Assembly: GCF_021502725.1 (NCBI RefSeq)
Contig: NZ_JAKFFS010000004.1
Coordinates: forward strand, 558,001-622,000
Direction of reading: 5' to 3'
Length of the DNA stretch: 64,000 bases
Source: Dyadobacter sp. CY345
Lineage (GTDB): Bacteria > Bacteroidota > Bacteroidia > Cytophagales > Spirosomataceae
Positions 33,669 through 41,984 of the stretch are shown here, one piece after another. Each line of letters opens with the position of its first letter. Positions within the stretch are counted from its first letter, which is position 1. The notes under the pieces were generated by a model. It was not told where the DNA came from, did not search any database, and saw only the letters and a list, made by a program, of their open reading frames with translations. The translations under genes and the position numbers were made by a program.

Positions 33669-34772
33669 TTAATGAGCGTTATATAAAGTAGAAAGTTCTT
33701 TTTTACATTGTTTCCAAAACTTGAAAAACGACGAATAATAACCGTTAACAGAAAACATCCAGTCTCGATTTTCCTCAGTTCCCTTGTAATGCGCCGCGGT
33801 TGGGTGTTCTTTAAAGTAGATATTTTCAAGCTGATATTTATTCACAAAATCATCAAACTCACCAGTGTAAATCTGTAAGTTTTCAATGTTTTGACCAAGG
33901 GATAAAATAAAATTTATCGTTTTTTCTGATACCGGATATTTTGAAAAATGTGAAGGTTCAAGAAGTAAAACCCGGTTGACGTCCATATCTTTTTTCCAAA
34001 GCGGATCAAGATTGTAGAAATTATAAAGCAGTGTAGGCCTTTGATTATCTATGGTCAGAGATTGTTTTGCAGGCAAGGTTGTCAATAAAACTGGTGTCGT
34101 GAGTTCCTGCAAACTGTCAGGAATTTCTTTGAGCGGAAATGCTTCGTAACCAGCGTCCAGAAATGTATCTTTTTGATCAGAATAAAAGAATTTGTTGATA
34201 TTTTCCTGATTGGCAAAATACTTGTTGTTGCTGTTTGAACCGGCCACCCATTGCCAGCTTAATGCATTACTCGCCCAGTCGCCATCGAGCAAATGATAAT
34301 AAAGCCATTTTGCCGGAAGTTTCCAGTGACTTTTACCAGTATTACAAACAATACTCGCAATGTATAATCGGAGATGATTATGCAGATATCCGGTTTCGTA
34401 AAAATCTGAAATGGCCTGATCAATGACTTCTATGCCTGTTTTTCCTTCAATAATAGCTTTTGGAATCTGATGATTTTCAACATCGATCTGTGGTGTTTTG
34501 AAATCTTCATCAATCAGATTTCCCTTTTCAATCCAGATCTGCTGCCAGTAATCGCGCCAGGCTAATTCCTGGATCAACCGTTCAATTTCCCATGGATTAA
34601 AGCCGCGGTTGATCAGACTTGTAAAAACATATTTTGTCGAAATAACACCGCGTGATATGTAGGGTGACAACCGGGTAACCGCGCCATCCTTAAAGTTGCG
34701 TGTACTTCCGTAAGTCATAGGCTGAATGTTCTCAACCTGGTCAAGTATTTTTTCAAAATCTGTTTCGAACAT
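33669..34772 (-). CDS. Photolyase-like FAD-binding protein with swapped domain order
   Basis: A 367-residue protein that begins with the FAD-binding half of photolyases: LSPYISRGVIS, ERLIQELAWRDYWQQIW, FYETGYLHNHLRLYIAS, LLDGDWASNALSWQWVAGSNSNNKYFANQENINKF, ending near residue 210. The C-terminal half (VNRVLLLEPSHFSKYPVSEKTINFILSLGQNIENLQIYTGEFDDF, about residues 265-320) resembles the Rossmann-like alpha/beta domain that normally comes first. The order thus looks circularly permuted relative to a photolyase of about 450-500 residues. Substrate is unknown; DNA repair or blue-light sensing are the options. It heads the cluster with the flavin reductase. Confidence 0.75.
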   Translation of the reverse strand: MFETDFEKILDQVENIQPMTYGSTRNFKDGAVTRLSPYISRGVISTKYVFTSLINRGFNPWEIERLIQELAWRDYWQQIWIEKGNLIDEDFKTPQIDVENHQIPKAIIEGKTGIEVIDQAISDFYETGYLHNHLRLYIASIVCNTGKSHWKLPAKWLYYHLLDGDWASNALSWQWVAGSNSNNKYFANQENINKFFYSDQKDTFLDAGYEAFPLKEIPDSLQELTTPVLLTTLPAKQSLTIDNQRPTLLYNFYNLDPLWKKDMDVNRVLLLEPSHFSKYPVSEKTINFILSLGQNIENLQIYTGEFDDFVNKYQLENIYFKEHPTAAHYKGTEENRDWMFSVNGYYSSFFKFWKQCKKELSTLYNAH

Positions 34773-34784
34773 CCAATTAATCTT

Positions 34785-35219
34785 TTATTCCGAAATTATG
34801 ATATTCGGATCGCCTTCTAAAATCTTCACGTGACAGCAATCATGGCCAATTTTATAAGTCCTTTTTACAATTTCATTGCCATTTTTTATTCCTGTAAATT
34901 CAAAGTCGGTACCACATTTTTCAGTCATGTCCTTTTGCCCGTCTGCAAGTATCGGATATTCTCCCATTGTTCCTCTCAGGCTATCAAATTCGGCATTTTT
35001 AAGATTAATTTTTTCTCCGGTCGATATTTTGGTTGTATAATAATCGTCCAGATCTACCGGCTGTCCAGACGTATTTGTCACAGTTAATACAAGTGTTATA
35101 TAATTCTCAGTACAATTGACCGCTGTTGTACAATTGCATGGATCAGTAGCTTCATCTACCTCTTTTTTGCAATTGCTGCTGATCAAAATCAACAGAAAAT
35201 ATACGAAAATTCTTTTCAT
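34785..35219 (-). CDS. Lipoprotein of unknown function
   Basis: A 144-residue protein with lipoprotein signal (MKRIFVYFLLILISSNCKKE, lipid Cys17). The mature protein has five further cysteines (DPCNCTTAVNC, EKCGTDFEF, GHDCCHV), suggesting disulfides in the periplasm, and a beta-rich Ig-like segment (ITLVLTVTNTSGQPVDLDDYYTTK). I recognise no family. It lies 12 bp upstream of the photolyase-like gene on the same strand but probably has its own promoter. Confidence 0.7.
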   Translation of the reverse strand: MKRIFVYFLLILISSNCKKEVDEATDPCNCTTAVNCTENYITLVLTVTNTSGQPVDLDDYYTTKISTGEKINLKNAEFDSLRGTMGEYPILADGQKDMTEKCGTDFEFTGIKNGNEIVKRTYKIGHDCCHVKILEGDPNIIISE

Positions 35220-35296
35220 GGCTTATCAATTTTAAAGTTGAGGATAAACCAAAAATAACTGAATTTCAGTGAGATTGTTACAAAGATTTTACAGAA

Positions 35297-35650
35297 TTAT
35301 AAAACCACATGCCGGTTATATATTTTGTACTCCGGACAGCCGTCATACTTCACCGAAAGATCAATATCGACCCAGTCCCGGTTTAGTGCATTGATATAGG
35401 CCCCATAATAATCCGGGAATAAATTGGTGAGTATAATTACGGAATCAGGCTCCATATTCAGCTCTTCGTGACCAAGCTCATTGACAAAATAATAACCGGT
35501 ACAAAGTCCTTTTGATGTTTCAAATTCTATTTTTACGTGACTGCCCACAACCTCATGCTGCACAACTTCCACCGCAATTTCCTCTCTCAAATCCTCAGCC
35601 GTTCCCAGCGTTTCTTCCTGATCACCTAAAATATCAATATTAGTATCCAT
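35297..35650 (-). CDS. Hypothetical protein
   Basis: A 117-residue soluble acidic protein. The N-terminal 33 residues are acidic and disordered-looking (ILGDQEETLGTAEDLREEIAVEV). Then follow strands such as SHVKIEFETSKGLCTGYYFVNEL and DSVIILTNLFPDYYGAYINALNRDWVDIDL. No recognised domain or signal peptide. It is monocistronic, with 77 bp to the lipoprotein gene downstream and 101 bp to cobC upstream. Confidence 0.6.
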   Translation of the reverse strand: MDTNIDILGDQEETLGTAEDLREEIAVEVVQHEVVGSHVKIEFETSKGLCTGYYFVNELGHEELNMEPDSVIILTNLFPDYYGAYINALNRDWVDIDLSVKYDGCPEYKIYNRHVVL

Positions 35651-35751
35651 AACCGTTGTTTAAGGTAAATGTCGAGTTTGATACTTGCCTTAAAAAGTTG
35701 TACCCGGAGTTGAAAATGGTGGAAGATCATTGATCAATTAATATTCTACAT

Positions 35752-36276
35752 CTATGAAATGTTGATCGTAACAACTTCTCCATAAGCCACTTTTATGTCA
35801 AAAGCGTGGACAAGTTCGATGTCTCGAAGATGTGCAAGAATTAATCGTATAACGCCTCCATGGGTTACAATAACCGTTTTCTTAAGATTTGTTTGTATTA
35901 ATTCAGACCAGAATGATAAAACCCGCGCAGACATTTGTCGCATACTTTCACCGCCGGGAACGATAACATTCACAAAGTCATCCATCCAGATTTGAAGATC
36001 GGATTCGTTAACTGTATCCCAGGTAGCACCTTCCCAATCACCAAAGTTCAGCTCGGTAAGACGGTCATCTATTGTGAAAACGGGATTTAGTTTTTGTGCT
36101 AATACGGTACAACGTGTGGAAGGACTGGAATAAATGGAGTCCGGATTTTCGGGAAGTTTTGTTTTTATAATTTCAAATTCGGCAGGGAAGGTATCTTCCA
36201 AAGCAACATCCAGCCGACCATAAATAAGTCCGGGCGAAAGGGAAGGCGTGGTATGCCTGACTAAATAAATTTCCAT
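35752..36276 (-). CDS. cobC: Alpha-ribazole-5'-phosphate phosphatase (CobC)
   Basis: A 174-residue histidine phosphatase that removes the phosphate from alpha-ribazole phosphate (or from adenosylcobalamin 5'-phosphate) in the last steps of B12 assembly. The phosphoenzyme motif is YLVRHTTPS with His8, followed by the paired Arg in IYSSPSTRC, the Glu in LNFGDWEG, and the second His in VIVTHGGVIR. Its start overlaps the cobS stop by 16 bp, which supports the cobalamin role over a general phosphoglycerate-mutase-like function. The C-terminus is of normal length. Confidence 0.9.
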   Translation of the reverse strand: MEIYLVRHTTPSLSPGLIYGRLDVALEDTFPAEFEIIKTKLPENPDSIYSSPSTRCTVLAQKLNPVFTIDDRLTELNFGDWEGATWDTVNESDLQIWMDDFVNVIVPGGESMRQMSARVLSFWSELIQTNLKKTVIVTHGGVIRLILAHLRDIELVHAFDIKVAYGEVVTINIS

Positions 36277-37052
36277 AAAACGGCGGTGAAGAAGTAAAAA
36301 CCAATTTCACAAACCTGCTGTGTCGCACCCAGACAATCGCCGGTATACCCACCGATCCATTTTGTGAAGTAACGGGCGAGCAATATTTTGATCAGATATA
36401 GGAAAGGAATCACCAACAGAAATGCCGGTTGATTTAAAAGAAAACACAAAATAAGATGTGGAATTATAGCAAAAACAGCAGCAATGAAAAGTGTGTTTCT
36501 GCTTCCAACTTCTGCTACCGGTTTTGATTTGCTGTCATTGGTAAACCGGACGTAAGTATGTGTAAAAATCATCGTCACAGCCATAAACCGGCTTAAATCA
36601 TGAGCACTTATAAGCGTCAGTAAAACCAGAAAAGGTTGATTTTTAATATGTGGAATTACTGCTTTTATCAAAGAAAATTTTAACCCAAGCAACAGAATAA
36701 GCCCGACAACGGCATAGGTCCCGACGCGGCTGTCTTTCATATTTTCAAGAATTTTTTCCTTCGTCCAACCGCCCCCAAAACCATCACAAGCGTCAGCAAA
36801 ACCATCTTCATGAAATGAGCCGGTTAATAAAATGGAAGAAATCATGGAAAGAATAATTCCGGTAGAAATGTCGATCAGATATGAACCAAGCAGGAAAAAA
36901 ATACCAGAGCTTAACCCGACAATCCAGCCAATTAACGGAAGATAGCGCGTTGCTTTATTCATGTCATCCGGATTGTAACCAACCCAGTCGGGAACGGGGA
37001 GACGGGTGTAAAATTGGAGTGCCGTAAAAAAAAGCCGTAGTTCCTGCTTCAT
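36261..37052 (-). CDS. cobS: Adenosylcobinamide-GDP ribazoletransferase (CobS)
   Basis: CobS joins alpha-ribazole to adenosylcobinamide-GDP at the membrane, giving cobalamin. The 263-residue protein shows the typical N-terminus (LFFTALQFYTRLPVPDW), the motif SFHEDGFADACDGFGGGW with its aspartates, and KDSRVGTYAVVGLILLLGLKFSL. Several hydrophobic segments span the sequence. The ending GGYTGDCLGATQQVCEIGFYF is also characteristic. It overlaps cobC by 16 bp. The nitrilase-like gene upstream is separated by only 24 bp, so it may be co-transcribed. Confidence 0.95.
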   Translation of the reverse strand: MKQELRLFFTALQFYTRLPVPDWVGYNPDDMNKATRYLPLIGWIVGLSSGIFFLLGSYLIDISTGIILSMISSILLTGSFHEDGFADACDGFGGGWTKEKILENMKDSRVGTYAVVGLILLLGLKFSLIKAVIPHIKNQPFLVLLTLISAHDLSRFMAVTMIFTHTYVRFTNDSKSKPVAEVGSRNTLFIAAVFAIIPHLILCFLLNQPAFLLVIPFLYLIKILLARYFTKWIGGYTGDCLGATQQVCEIGFYFFTAVLWKFI

Positions 37053-37076
37053 AGAGTTGGATACAGTGCCGGGGAT

Positions 37077-37997
37077 TTATATTGATTTACGGATGATATT
37101 TATTTCTTCATTTTTGAAACCAATATGTAAATGCTGGTGATCCATAAAATTAAAGACCTGGCCGGTATCACGAACCGTTTTAATTTTAGAAAAATCAAGT
37201 TCCTGAATTAACCAGCCTTCTTTTTGAGGTTCCAATGTTGAAATAATTCCATCTTCCGGCATATCAATGTCAGGCGTGGAGTAAAATGCGGAAAAGCCGT
37301 AATTTATGTCCACCGCCGGTGACCAGAGTGCATTTCCAACGGTTTGTGAAACAACAGTATAGGCCTGATTTTCCATCGCCCGTGCCCGCGCTCCGATATG
37401 TACGCGCGTAGCTCCACGAATGGTTTCTGTACAACTCGGTGCTAAAATGAGTGATGCACCGGTTGAACATAACAATTGTGAACCGAGAGCAAACTCAATA
37501 TCATAGCAAATTTGAACGCCAAAAGTACCCCAGGAAGCTTCAAAAAGTGTAAGGTTTTTAACGCCGCTTTGGATTCCCCATTCTTCATTTTCAAAACGGG
37601 TCATGAAAAATTTATCCTGGTAACCGGCCAAACCTTTGGAAGAAAAAACAAAAACGCGGTTAACATTTCTTTTGTCCTCGATCACCGGAATGCTCGGGGC
37701 AACTATGATGACGTTGTATTTTTTAGCCAATTCAGCGAAGACATTGCAGAATTTATCTTTCAAAGAATCAAGCTCTACGACCTGGCGGCGGATATCGTTT
37801 CTGATTTCGTCCGAAAAAATACTGACCAATTCCATCGCGCCATATTCCGGAAAAAGCAGCAGTCCGGCATTTTGGTTTACAGCCTCAATAACCCAACGTT
37901 CGATATGTTCACGCCAATTGTCAAATGTGGCATGTTCAGTAATGGGATAATTGGCGGAAGCGATGATCATAATGGGTTCGATGTGTTGGTTATTCAA
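37077..37997 (-). CDS. Carbon-nitrogen hydrolase (nitrilase superfamily)
   Basis: A 306-residue enzyme of the nitrilase superfamily, which cleaves non-peptide C-N bonds in amides or nitriles. The Glu-Lys-Cys triad is visible: Glu51 in LLLFPEYGAMEL, a Lys in GYQDKFFMTRFENEEWGI, and a Cys in FGVQICYDIEFALG. The ending LHIGFKNEEINIIRKSI is short. It is the third gene of a small trio with a GNAT acetyltransferase and an NTF2-like protein, a grouping seen in other bacteria, and it sits inside the cobalamin gene region without any obvious role there. Substrate unknown. Confidence 0.9.
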   Translation of the reverse strand: MNNQHIEPIMIIASANYPITEHATFDNWREHIERWVIEAVNQNAGLLLFPEYGAMELVSIFSDEIRNDIRRQVVELDSLKDKFCNVFAELAKKYNVIIVAPSIPVIEDKRNVNRVFVFSSKGLAGYQDKFFMTRFENEEWGIQSGVKNLTLFEASWGTFGVQICYDIEFALGSQLLCSTGASLILAPSCTETIRGATRVHIGARARAMENQAYTVVSQTVGNALWSPAVDINYGFSAFYSTPDIDMPEDGIISTLEPQKEGWLIQELDFSKIKTVRDTGQVFNFMDHQHLHIGFKNEEINIIRKSI

Positions 37998-38021
37998 TTA
38001 TTGCGGTGCGTTGCACCTTTT

Positions 38022-38612
38022 TTAGACAATTTCCTTCATCCAGAAAATCATTGTTTTAGGAGTCGATATTGGTTCGCCAATATCCGGCCATTCCATGGTT
38101 GTTGTCAATTCTGGCACTTTATGGTATCCGCGTTTGATCCAAAAGGCATCGTTCGGACGATAATCTGCTGGTTGTGCCGGGTGATTTATTCTTTCAACCG
38201 AACAAAAACAGGTCGTTTTAAACGTGCCAAAACTGGCTGCATGTTCTTCTCTTTCATCAAAAAAACGATGTCCCAAACCCAGTCTGCGATATTGAGTGAG
38301 CAGAATACTTTCGCCAAAGTAGAAGATCTTTTCAATGTCTGAACCGGCATTTTTAAACGGAGCCTGAACATCGTTTGTCTCATCGCTTAAAGGAATGCAA
38401 GTGGTAGCGCCGACCATTTTTTCGTCATCATAAACAGCGAATAAAAAGGCACGTTCTGATTTTGAATAGATTTTTAAATATTCCTTTTCATAATCCAGCG
38501 AGCCTTCATAGAGATAAGGGAAATCCCGAAAAACGGCTATCCGCAATTTCGCCAGATCGTCAAAAACAGATGCAATGGCGTTGCCTTGTTTGGTTATAAA
38601 AGTGAGAGACAT
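38022..38612 (-). CDS. GNAT-family N-acetyltransferase
   Basis: A 196-residue acetyl-CoA-dependent acyltransferase fold. The N-terminal region LAKLRIAVFRDFPYLYEGSLDYEKEYLKIY is followed by FAVYDDEKMVGATTCIPL (beta 4) and the acetyl-CoA loop YRRLGLGHRFFDEREEHA (R/QxxGxG/A pattern), then NDAFWIKRGYHKVPEL as the C-terminal strand. It lies 24 bp upstream of the nitrilase-like gene and downstream of the NTF2-like gene. With those neighbours it may act on a small amine or amide, but the substrate is unknown. Confidence 0.88.
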   Translation of the reverse strand: MSLTFITKQGNAIASVFDDLAKLRIAVFRDFPYLYEGSLDYEKEYLKIYSKSERAFLFAVYDDEKMVGATTCIPLSDETNDVQAPFKNAGSDIEKIFYFGESILLTQYRRLGLGHRFFDEREEHAASFGTFKTTCFCSVERINHPAQPADYRPNDAFWIKRGYHKVPELTTTMEWPDIGEPISTPKTMIFWMKEIV

Positions 38613-38722
38613 AAGTTTGGAGCTATCGGCAGTCAGTTTTTAGCCAGTTTTGTGTTTCTTGATTTGCTGGAATATGGTATGGATAAAACATAATTAATAT
38701 CCAAAATCTGATAGCCGACGGC

Positions 38723-39121
38723 CTAAGAAACCAGTTTAATCCAGTGTTCCAGATTATAATAAGTGGTTACCCTGCTGATTTTTCCATCTGTTACTTCTAA
38801 AAATGCAGCGGCAGGTATAACGTATTTTTGTCCGTAAGCTTCGGGGAAGCCTTCATCAGCCTTTTTGTAAATGCCATTCACGATAAACTCAGCGGAAACT
38901 CTCTTGTCGGTTGGTTCTGTAAAAAATACGATATCGGTCAATGTTTCCTCGTACGAATCATCCATCATTTTCATGAATTCCGTAAACTTTTCGATACCAA
39001 CTCTCACTTCGCCCTGATTGGGTTCGTGGCGGACTTCCGGATGAAGAAGGGCAAGCATGCCTTCAAAGTTTTTTTCGTTGAATGCGTTGTAATATTGTTT
39101 TACGATGTCTAATGCAGCCAT
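38723..39121 (-). CDS. NTF2-like / ketosteroid isomerase-related protein
   Basis: A 132-residue single-domain NTF2-like cone fold: opening helix ALDIVKQYYNAFNEKNFEGMLALLHPEVRHEPN, helix VGIEKFTEFMKMMDDSYEETL, and strands with AEFIVNGIYKKAD and AAAFLEVTDGKISRVTTYYNLEHWIKLV. The closing motif GKISRVTTYYNLEHW is typical of the ketosteroid isomerase-related group found beside nitrilase and GNAT genes. Enzymatic role unknown. It is the first gene of that trio; 110 bp to the GNAT gene contain fragments of a dispersed intergenic repeat. Confidence 0.85.
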   Translation of the reverse strand: MAALDIVKQYYNAFNEKNFEGMLALLHPEVRHEPNQGEVRVGIEKFTEFMKMMDDSYEETLTDIVFFTEPTDKRVSAEFIVNGIYKKADEGFPEAYGQKYVIPAAAFLEVTDGKISRVTTYYNLEHWIKLVS

Positions 39122-39169
39122 TCAGAAAGAAGTTTTAGTAAGAACGTTTTAACAAAGATAGGTTTCGTC

Positions 39170-39571
39170 TTATGGATTAAAAGGTTTTCTGGTCAAAGAA
39201 ACCTGTCCGTTTGCGTCTTTTTCATATTTGGCGATACAATTTTGCTGAAACTGCGTATCAAAATTTGGCTCCTTCAATTTGATCGAGGTAGGTGCAGAAT
39301 GACCTTCCTGAAAAAAGAAAACTTTGGTATTTCCATATTTGGTATAGGGCATCAAATCGCCATATTTCTGCATTTCCTGCCAAGGCTCACCCTGAACGGT
39401 AACAGCATAAATCCGAAAAATCGGCCCGGTATTATTTGGATTCCTGTATAACGCGACTTCCTTAAAATTACCTTTCAGATCATTGACGGTAGGCTGAGAG
39501 GTGGAATCGTAAATGATATAGGCGATTACAAGTGCGATGACTGCTGCAATAATATACTTAACTTTCTTCAT
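39170..39571 (-). CDS. Membrane-anchored hypothetical protein
   Basis: A 133-residue protein with one N-terminal membrane segment (VKYIIAAVIALVIAYIIYD) and a periplasmic remainder. The soluble part includes FKEVALYRNPNNTGPIFRIYAVTVQGEPWQEMQKYGDLMPYTKYGNTKVFFFQEG, which resembles small envelope proteins of Bacteroidota without a named family. It lies 48 bp upstream of the NTF2-like gene. The inverted repeat at 39581 begins only 10 bp before its start codon, so expression from the cobalamin genes upstream may be interrupted. Confidence 0.65.
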   Translation of the reverse strand: MKKVKYIIAAVIALVIAYIIYDSTSQPTVNDLKGNFKEVALYRNPNNTGPIFRIYAVTVQGEPWQEMQKYGDLMPYTKYGNTKVFFFQEGHSAPTSIKLKEPNFDTQFQQNCIAKYEKDANGQVSLTRKPFNP

Positions 39572-39580
39572 AATTTTTTT

Positions 39581-39690
39581 AGGTTACACAGAGAACCACG
39601 GAGGTAAAAAGAGATACACAGAGATTTTATTTGAGATAAGAAACAAACTCTGTGGGTCTCTTCATTCCTCCGTGGCTCTCTGTGTAACCT
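39581..39690. repeat. Long inverted repeat (AGGTTACACAGAG type), copy 1
   Basis: AGGTTACACAGAG at 39581 is mirrored by CTCTGTGTAACCT ending at 39690, and the inner arms also pair (ACCACGGAGG with CCTCCGTGG; AGAGATACACAGAG with CTCTGTGGGTCTCT). The whole 110 bp can fold into one long hairpin with a loop near 39640. The same family flanks the other side of cobT. It resembles a MITE-like or BIME-like dispersed palindrome without coding capacity. Confidence 0.85.
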
Positions 39691-39708
39691 AACAATTCAA
39701 TACAAAAT

Positions 39709-40716
39709 TCATTTATCAGACACCCCCGCGCTTTCGAAACTTGCCATTTCGTTTAAAAATGCCACTGCACTTTTTAACAATGGATATGCCACGGCGCAGC
39801 CCGTTCCTTCACCCAGCCGCATATCAAGGTTTAATAATGGTTTGACATTCAATTTTTCAAGTAAAAGTTGATGTCCTTTTTCTTCTGATTGATGACAAAA
39901 AATCGCGAAATCTTTGATCGTAGGATTTAGTTGGAAAGCGCATAGAAAGGCTGCCGAAGCGATAAATCCATCGACCATCAAAACCATTTTCTCCTCAGCC
40001 GCTGCCAGAAACGCGCCGCACATCATCGCAATTTCAAAACCGCCGAAAATTTGTAAAACTTGAATCGGATCCGGTGAAACTTCTGCATGATTTGAAATTG
40101 CTTTTTGAAGTATATTGACTTTGTTTTGATATTGATCCGGATTTACGCCCGTCCCTTTTCCAACGCAATCTTCAATACGGATATCAAATAATTTGCTCAT
40201 AATCACGGCTGCGGAGGAAGTGTTTCCAATACCCATTTCTCCAAAACCAATCACGTTACAGCCGGTTTTTGAAATATTTTTTACAATCTCTTTTCCTTTT
40301 TCAATAGCCTGTTGACATTCTTCTTCTGTCATTGCCGACTGATTCAAAAAACTTTTAGTACCATGATTAATTTTAGCGTTAATCAGCTTTTCGTTAGGCT
40401 CAAAATCATGGTCAACACCGGCATCGACCAGGGCGAGTTCGATATCATTTTGTTTAGTAAAAACATTAATTGCCGCCCCGCCGTTGAGGAAATTCAAAAC
40501 CATTTGAAAAGTAACTTCGGAAGGATATGCACTGACGCCTTCGTTGGCAATTCCATGGCTCGCCGCAAAAACTACGATATGCGGTTTAACCAAATTTGGC
40601 GTCAAAGTTTCCTGGATCAAAGCAATTTGCAAAGCTACTGCTTCAAGTCTGCCCAGTGCGCCCAGAGGTTTTGTTTTATTATTTATCTTATGCTGTATCT
40701 GCTCTTGTAAAGTCAT
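39709..40716 (-). CDS. cobT: Nicotinate-nucleotide-dimethylbenzimidazole phosphoribosyltransferase (CobT)
   Basis: CobT makes alpha-ribazole phosphate from dimethylbenzimidazole and nicotinate mononucleotide in the lower-ligand branch. The 335-residue protein has family stretches NNKTKPLGALGRLEAVALQIALIQ, VVFAASHGIANEGVSAYPSEVT, NFLNGGAAINVF, GFGEMGIGNTSSAAVIMSKL, VGKGTGVNPDQYQNKV, and the ending LDMRLGEGTGCAVAYPLL with the catalytic Glu expected in that last motif. It is flanked on both sides by the long inverted repeats, so it stands apart from the rest of the operon. Confidence 0.95.
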   Translation of the reverse strand: MTLQEQIQHKINNKTKPLGALGRLEAVALQIALIQETLTPNLVKPHIVVFAASHGIANEGVSAYPSEVTFQMVLNFLNGGAAINVFTKQNDIELALVDAGVDHDFEPNEKLINAKINHGTKSFLNQSAMTEEECQQAIEKGKEIVKNISKTGCNVIGFGEMGIGNTSSAAVIMSKLFDIRIEDCVGKGTGVNPDQYQNKVNILQKAISNHAEVSPDPIQVLQIFGGFEIAMMCGAFLAAAEEKMVLMVDGFIASAAFLCAFQLNPTIKDFAIFCHQSEEKGHQLLLEKLNVKPLLNLDMRLGEGTGCAVAYPLLKSAVAFLNEMASFESAGVSDK

Positions 40717-40735
40717 AGTTCTTGGATATATTGTT

Positions 40736-40860
40736 AGGTTACACAGAGCGGACGCCGCGCGGAACCACAGAGTTGAAGGGGAGGGGCACAGAGTTTTTCT
40801 TTATCTCAAAACTAAACCTCTGTGTCCCTCTTTTTAGCTCTGTGGTTCTCTGTGTAACCT
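40736..40860. repeat. Long inverted repeat (AGGTTACACAGAG type), copy 2
   Basis: AGGTTACACAGAG at 40736 pairs with CTCTGTGTAACCT ending at 40860. GGAACCACAGAG and CTCTGTGGTTCTC form the inner stem. The left arm holds an extra GC-rich segment (CGGACGCCGCGC) that copy 1 lacks. Same family as 39581-39690. Confidence 0.85.
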
Positions 40861-40872
40861 ACGTGTAACCTA

Positions 40873-41376
40873 TCATTTTAAATTTAGTGCTAAGCCGGAT
40901 ACCATGAAGATGGCTTCGTTAGCCTTGCCAGCCACGTATTGATTTGCCCATCCCTGCAAATCTGTAAACTTTCTCCCAATCTCCGTTTCTGCATGTACTC
41001 CCATTCCAATTTCGTTTGAGATGATGATGAAAGTGCCGGAAAGTTTTGCTATCGCATCGATTTCTTCTTTAAATGCAGCCAGCGATTTATTGATATCGTT
41101 ATCAAAAGCGACAAACAAATTCGTTAACCAAAGTGTCACACAATCGATAACAACCACCTGGTTTTCAATAGGAAGTTGATGGATATTCGTTTCCGATTCG
41201 TAGGTCGTCCATTCCGGTCCACGCTCGTTTTTGTGCAATTGAACACGTTCGGCAAAATTGTCGTCCCAGATATGCGCAGTTGCGACATACACCGGAGTTT
41301 TGCTGAGCTGCAAAGCTTTTTCCTGTGCAAAACGGCTTTTCCCGCTGCGTGCCCCTCCGGTGATGTAGATGATCAT
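40873..41376 (-). CDS. cobU: Adenosylcobinamide kinase / guanylyltransferase (CobU)
   Basis: CobU phosphorylates adenosylcobinamide and transfers GMP to it, giving the CobS substrate. The 167-residue protein has the P-loop in IYITGGARSGKSRFAQ near its start, then the family stretch VYVATAHIWDDNFAERVQLHKNERGPEWTTYE and VVVIDCVTLWLTNLF. The end shows IIISNEIGMGVHAE and FTDLQGWANQYVAGKANEAIFMVSGL. Its start overlaps the PduO-type gene by 4 bp (ATGA), so translation is coupled. Length is normal for the family. Confidence 0.95.
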   Translation of the reverse strand: MIIYITGGARSGKSRFAQEKALQLSKTPVYVATAHIWDDNFAERVQLHKNERGPEWTTYESETNIHQLPIENQVVVIDCVTLWLTNLFVAFDNDINKSLAAFKEEIDAIAKLSGTFIIISNEIGMGVHAETEIGRKFTDLQGWANQYVAGKANEAIFMVSGLALNLK

Positions 41377-41957
41377 TTTTCTTCCGGCGCTTTAAAACGT
41401 TTGTATAAAAATAACTGCCATTTCTCCTCCGCAACGCCCGCTTTGTCCATTTCAGCTCTCGCCAATGTGAAAAATAAATCTGATAAGCGGTTGATATAGG
41501 CAGGAATCGCCTCGTGAACTGTATCGGTTTTGATCAGCGAAACGAGTCTGCGCTCTCCTCTGCGCATTTGCGTGCGCGCGACATGGCATAAGGCAGAAAC
41601 TTCATTTCCACCAGGAAGTAAAAAATAGTCAGAAGGAGAGGTCATTTCTGATTCCAATGTATCAATCCAGTTTTCACAAAACTCAGCGCCATCTTCCGGC
41701 ATCGGATTTTTGTTTTCTTTTTTTGCATCCGAAGGACGGGCCAGATGTGACATCATATCCATCAAATCTTTCTGGATCTTGTGCAGATTTGGCTGCCATG
41801 CGTGATCATTTCCCAACTTTACACGAAGTAATCCGATTGTTGAGTTGGCTTCATCCAGCGTTCCTAAACATTCAATCCGGAGGTCATCTTTTGAAACGCG
41901 GCTTCCACCAAAAAGCCCAGTCGTACCTTTGTCGCCTTTTTTTGTATATATTTTCAT
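41373..41957 (-). CDS. Cob(I)alamin adenosyltransferase, PduO type
   Basis: Transfers the adenosyl group of ATP to cob(I)alamin or cobinamide. The 194-residue protein opens with KIYTKKGDKGTTGLFGGSRVSKDDLRIECLGTLDEANSTIGLLR, the standard PduO signature, and carries the ATP-binding helix CHVARTQMRRGERRLVSLI and the ending YINRLSDLFFTLAR. It is not the CobA/BtuR type. Between the transporter ATPase gene and cobU on the minus strand, it probably belongs to the riboswitch-controlled unit. Gene names vary (pduO, mmaB, cobO-like), so I give none. Confidence 0.93.
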   Translation of the reverse strand: MKIYTKKGDKGTTGLFGGSRVSKDDLRIECLGTLDEANSTIGLLRVKLGNDHAWQPNLHKIQKDLMDMMSHLARPSDAKKENKNPMPEDGAEFCENWIDTLESEMTSPSDYFLLPGGNEVSALCHVARTQMRRGERRLVSLIKTDTVHEAIPAYINRLSDLFFTLARAEMDKAGVAEEKWQLFLYKRFKAPEEK

Positions 41958-41984
41958 TTATAAAAATTCGCTTTTAAATTTTAT

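Noticed and set aside
37512..38342. 276-codon plus-strand frame opposite the nitrilase and GNAT genes
   Set aside because: It is antisense to two well-supported genes and has no protein-like motif.
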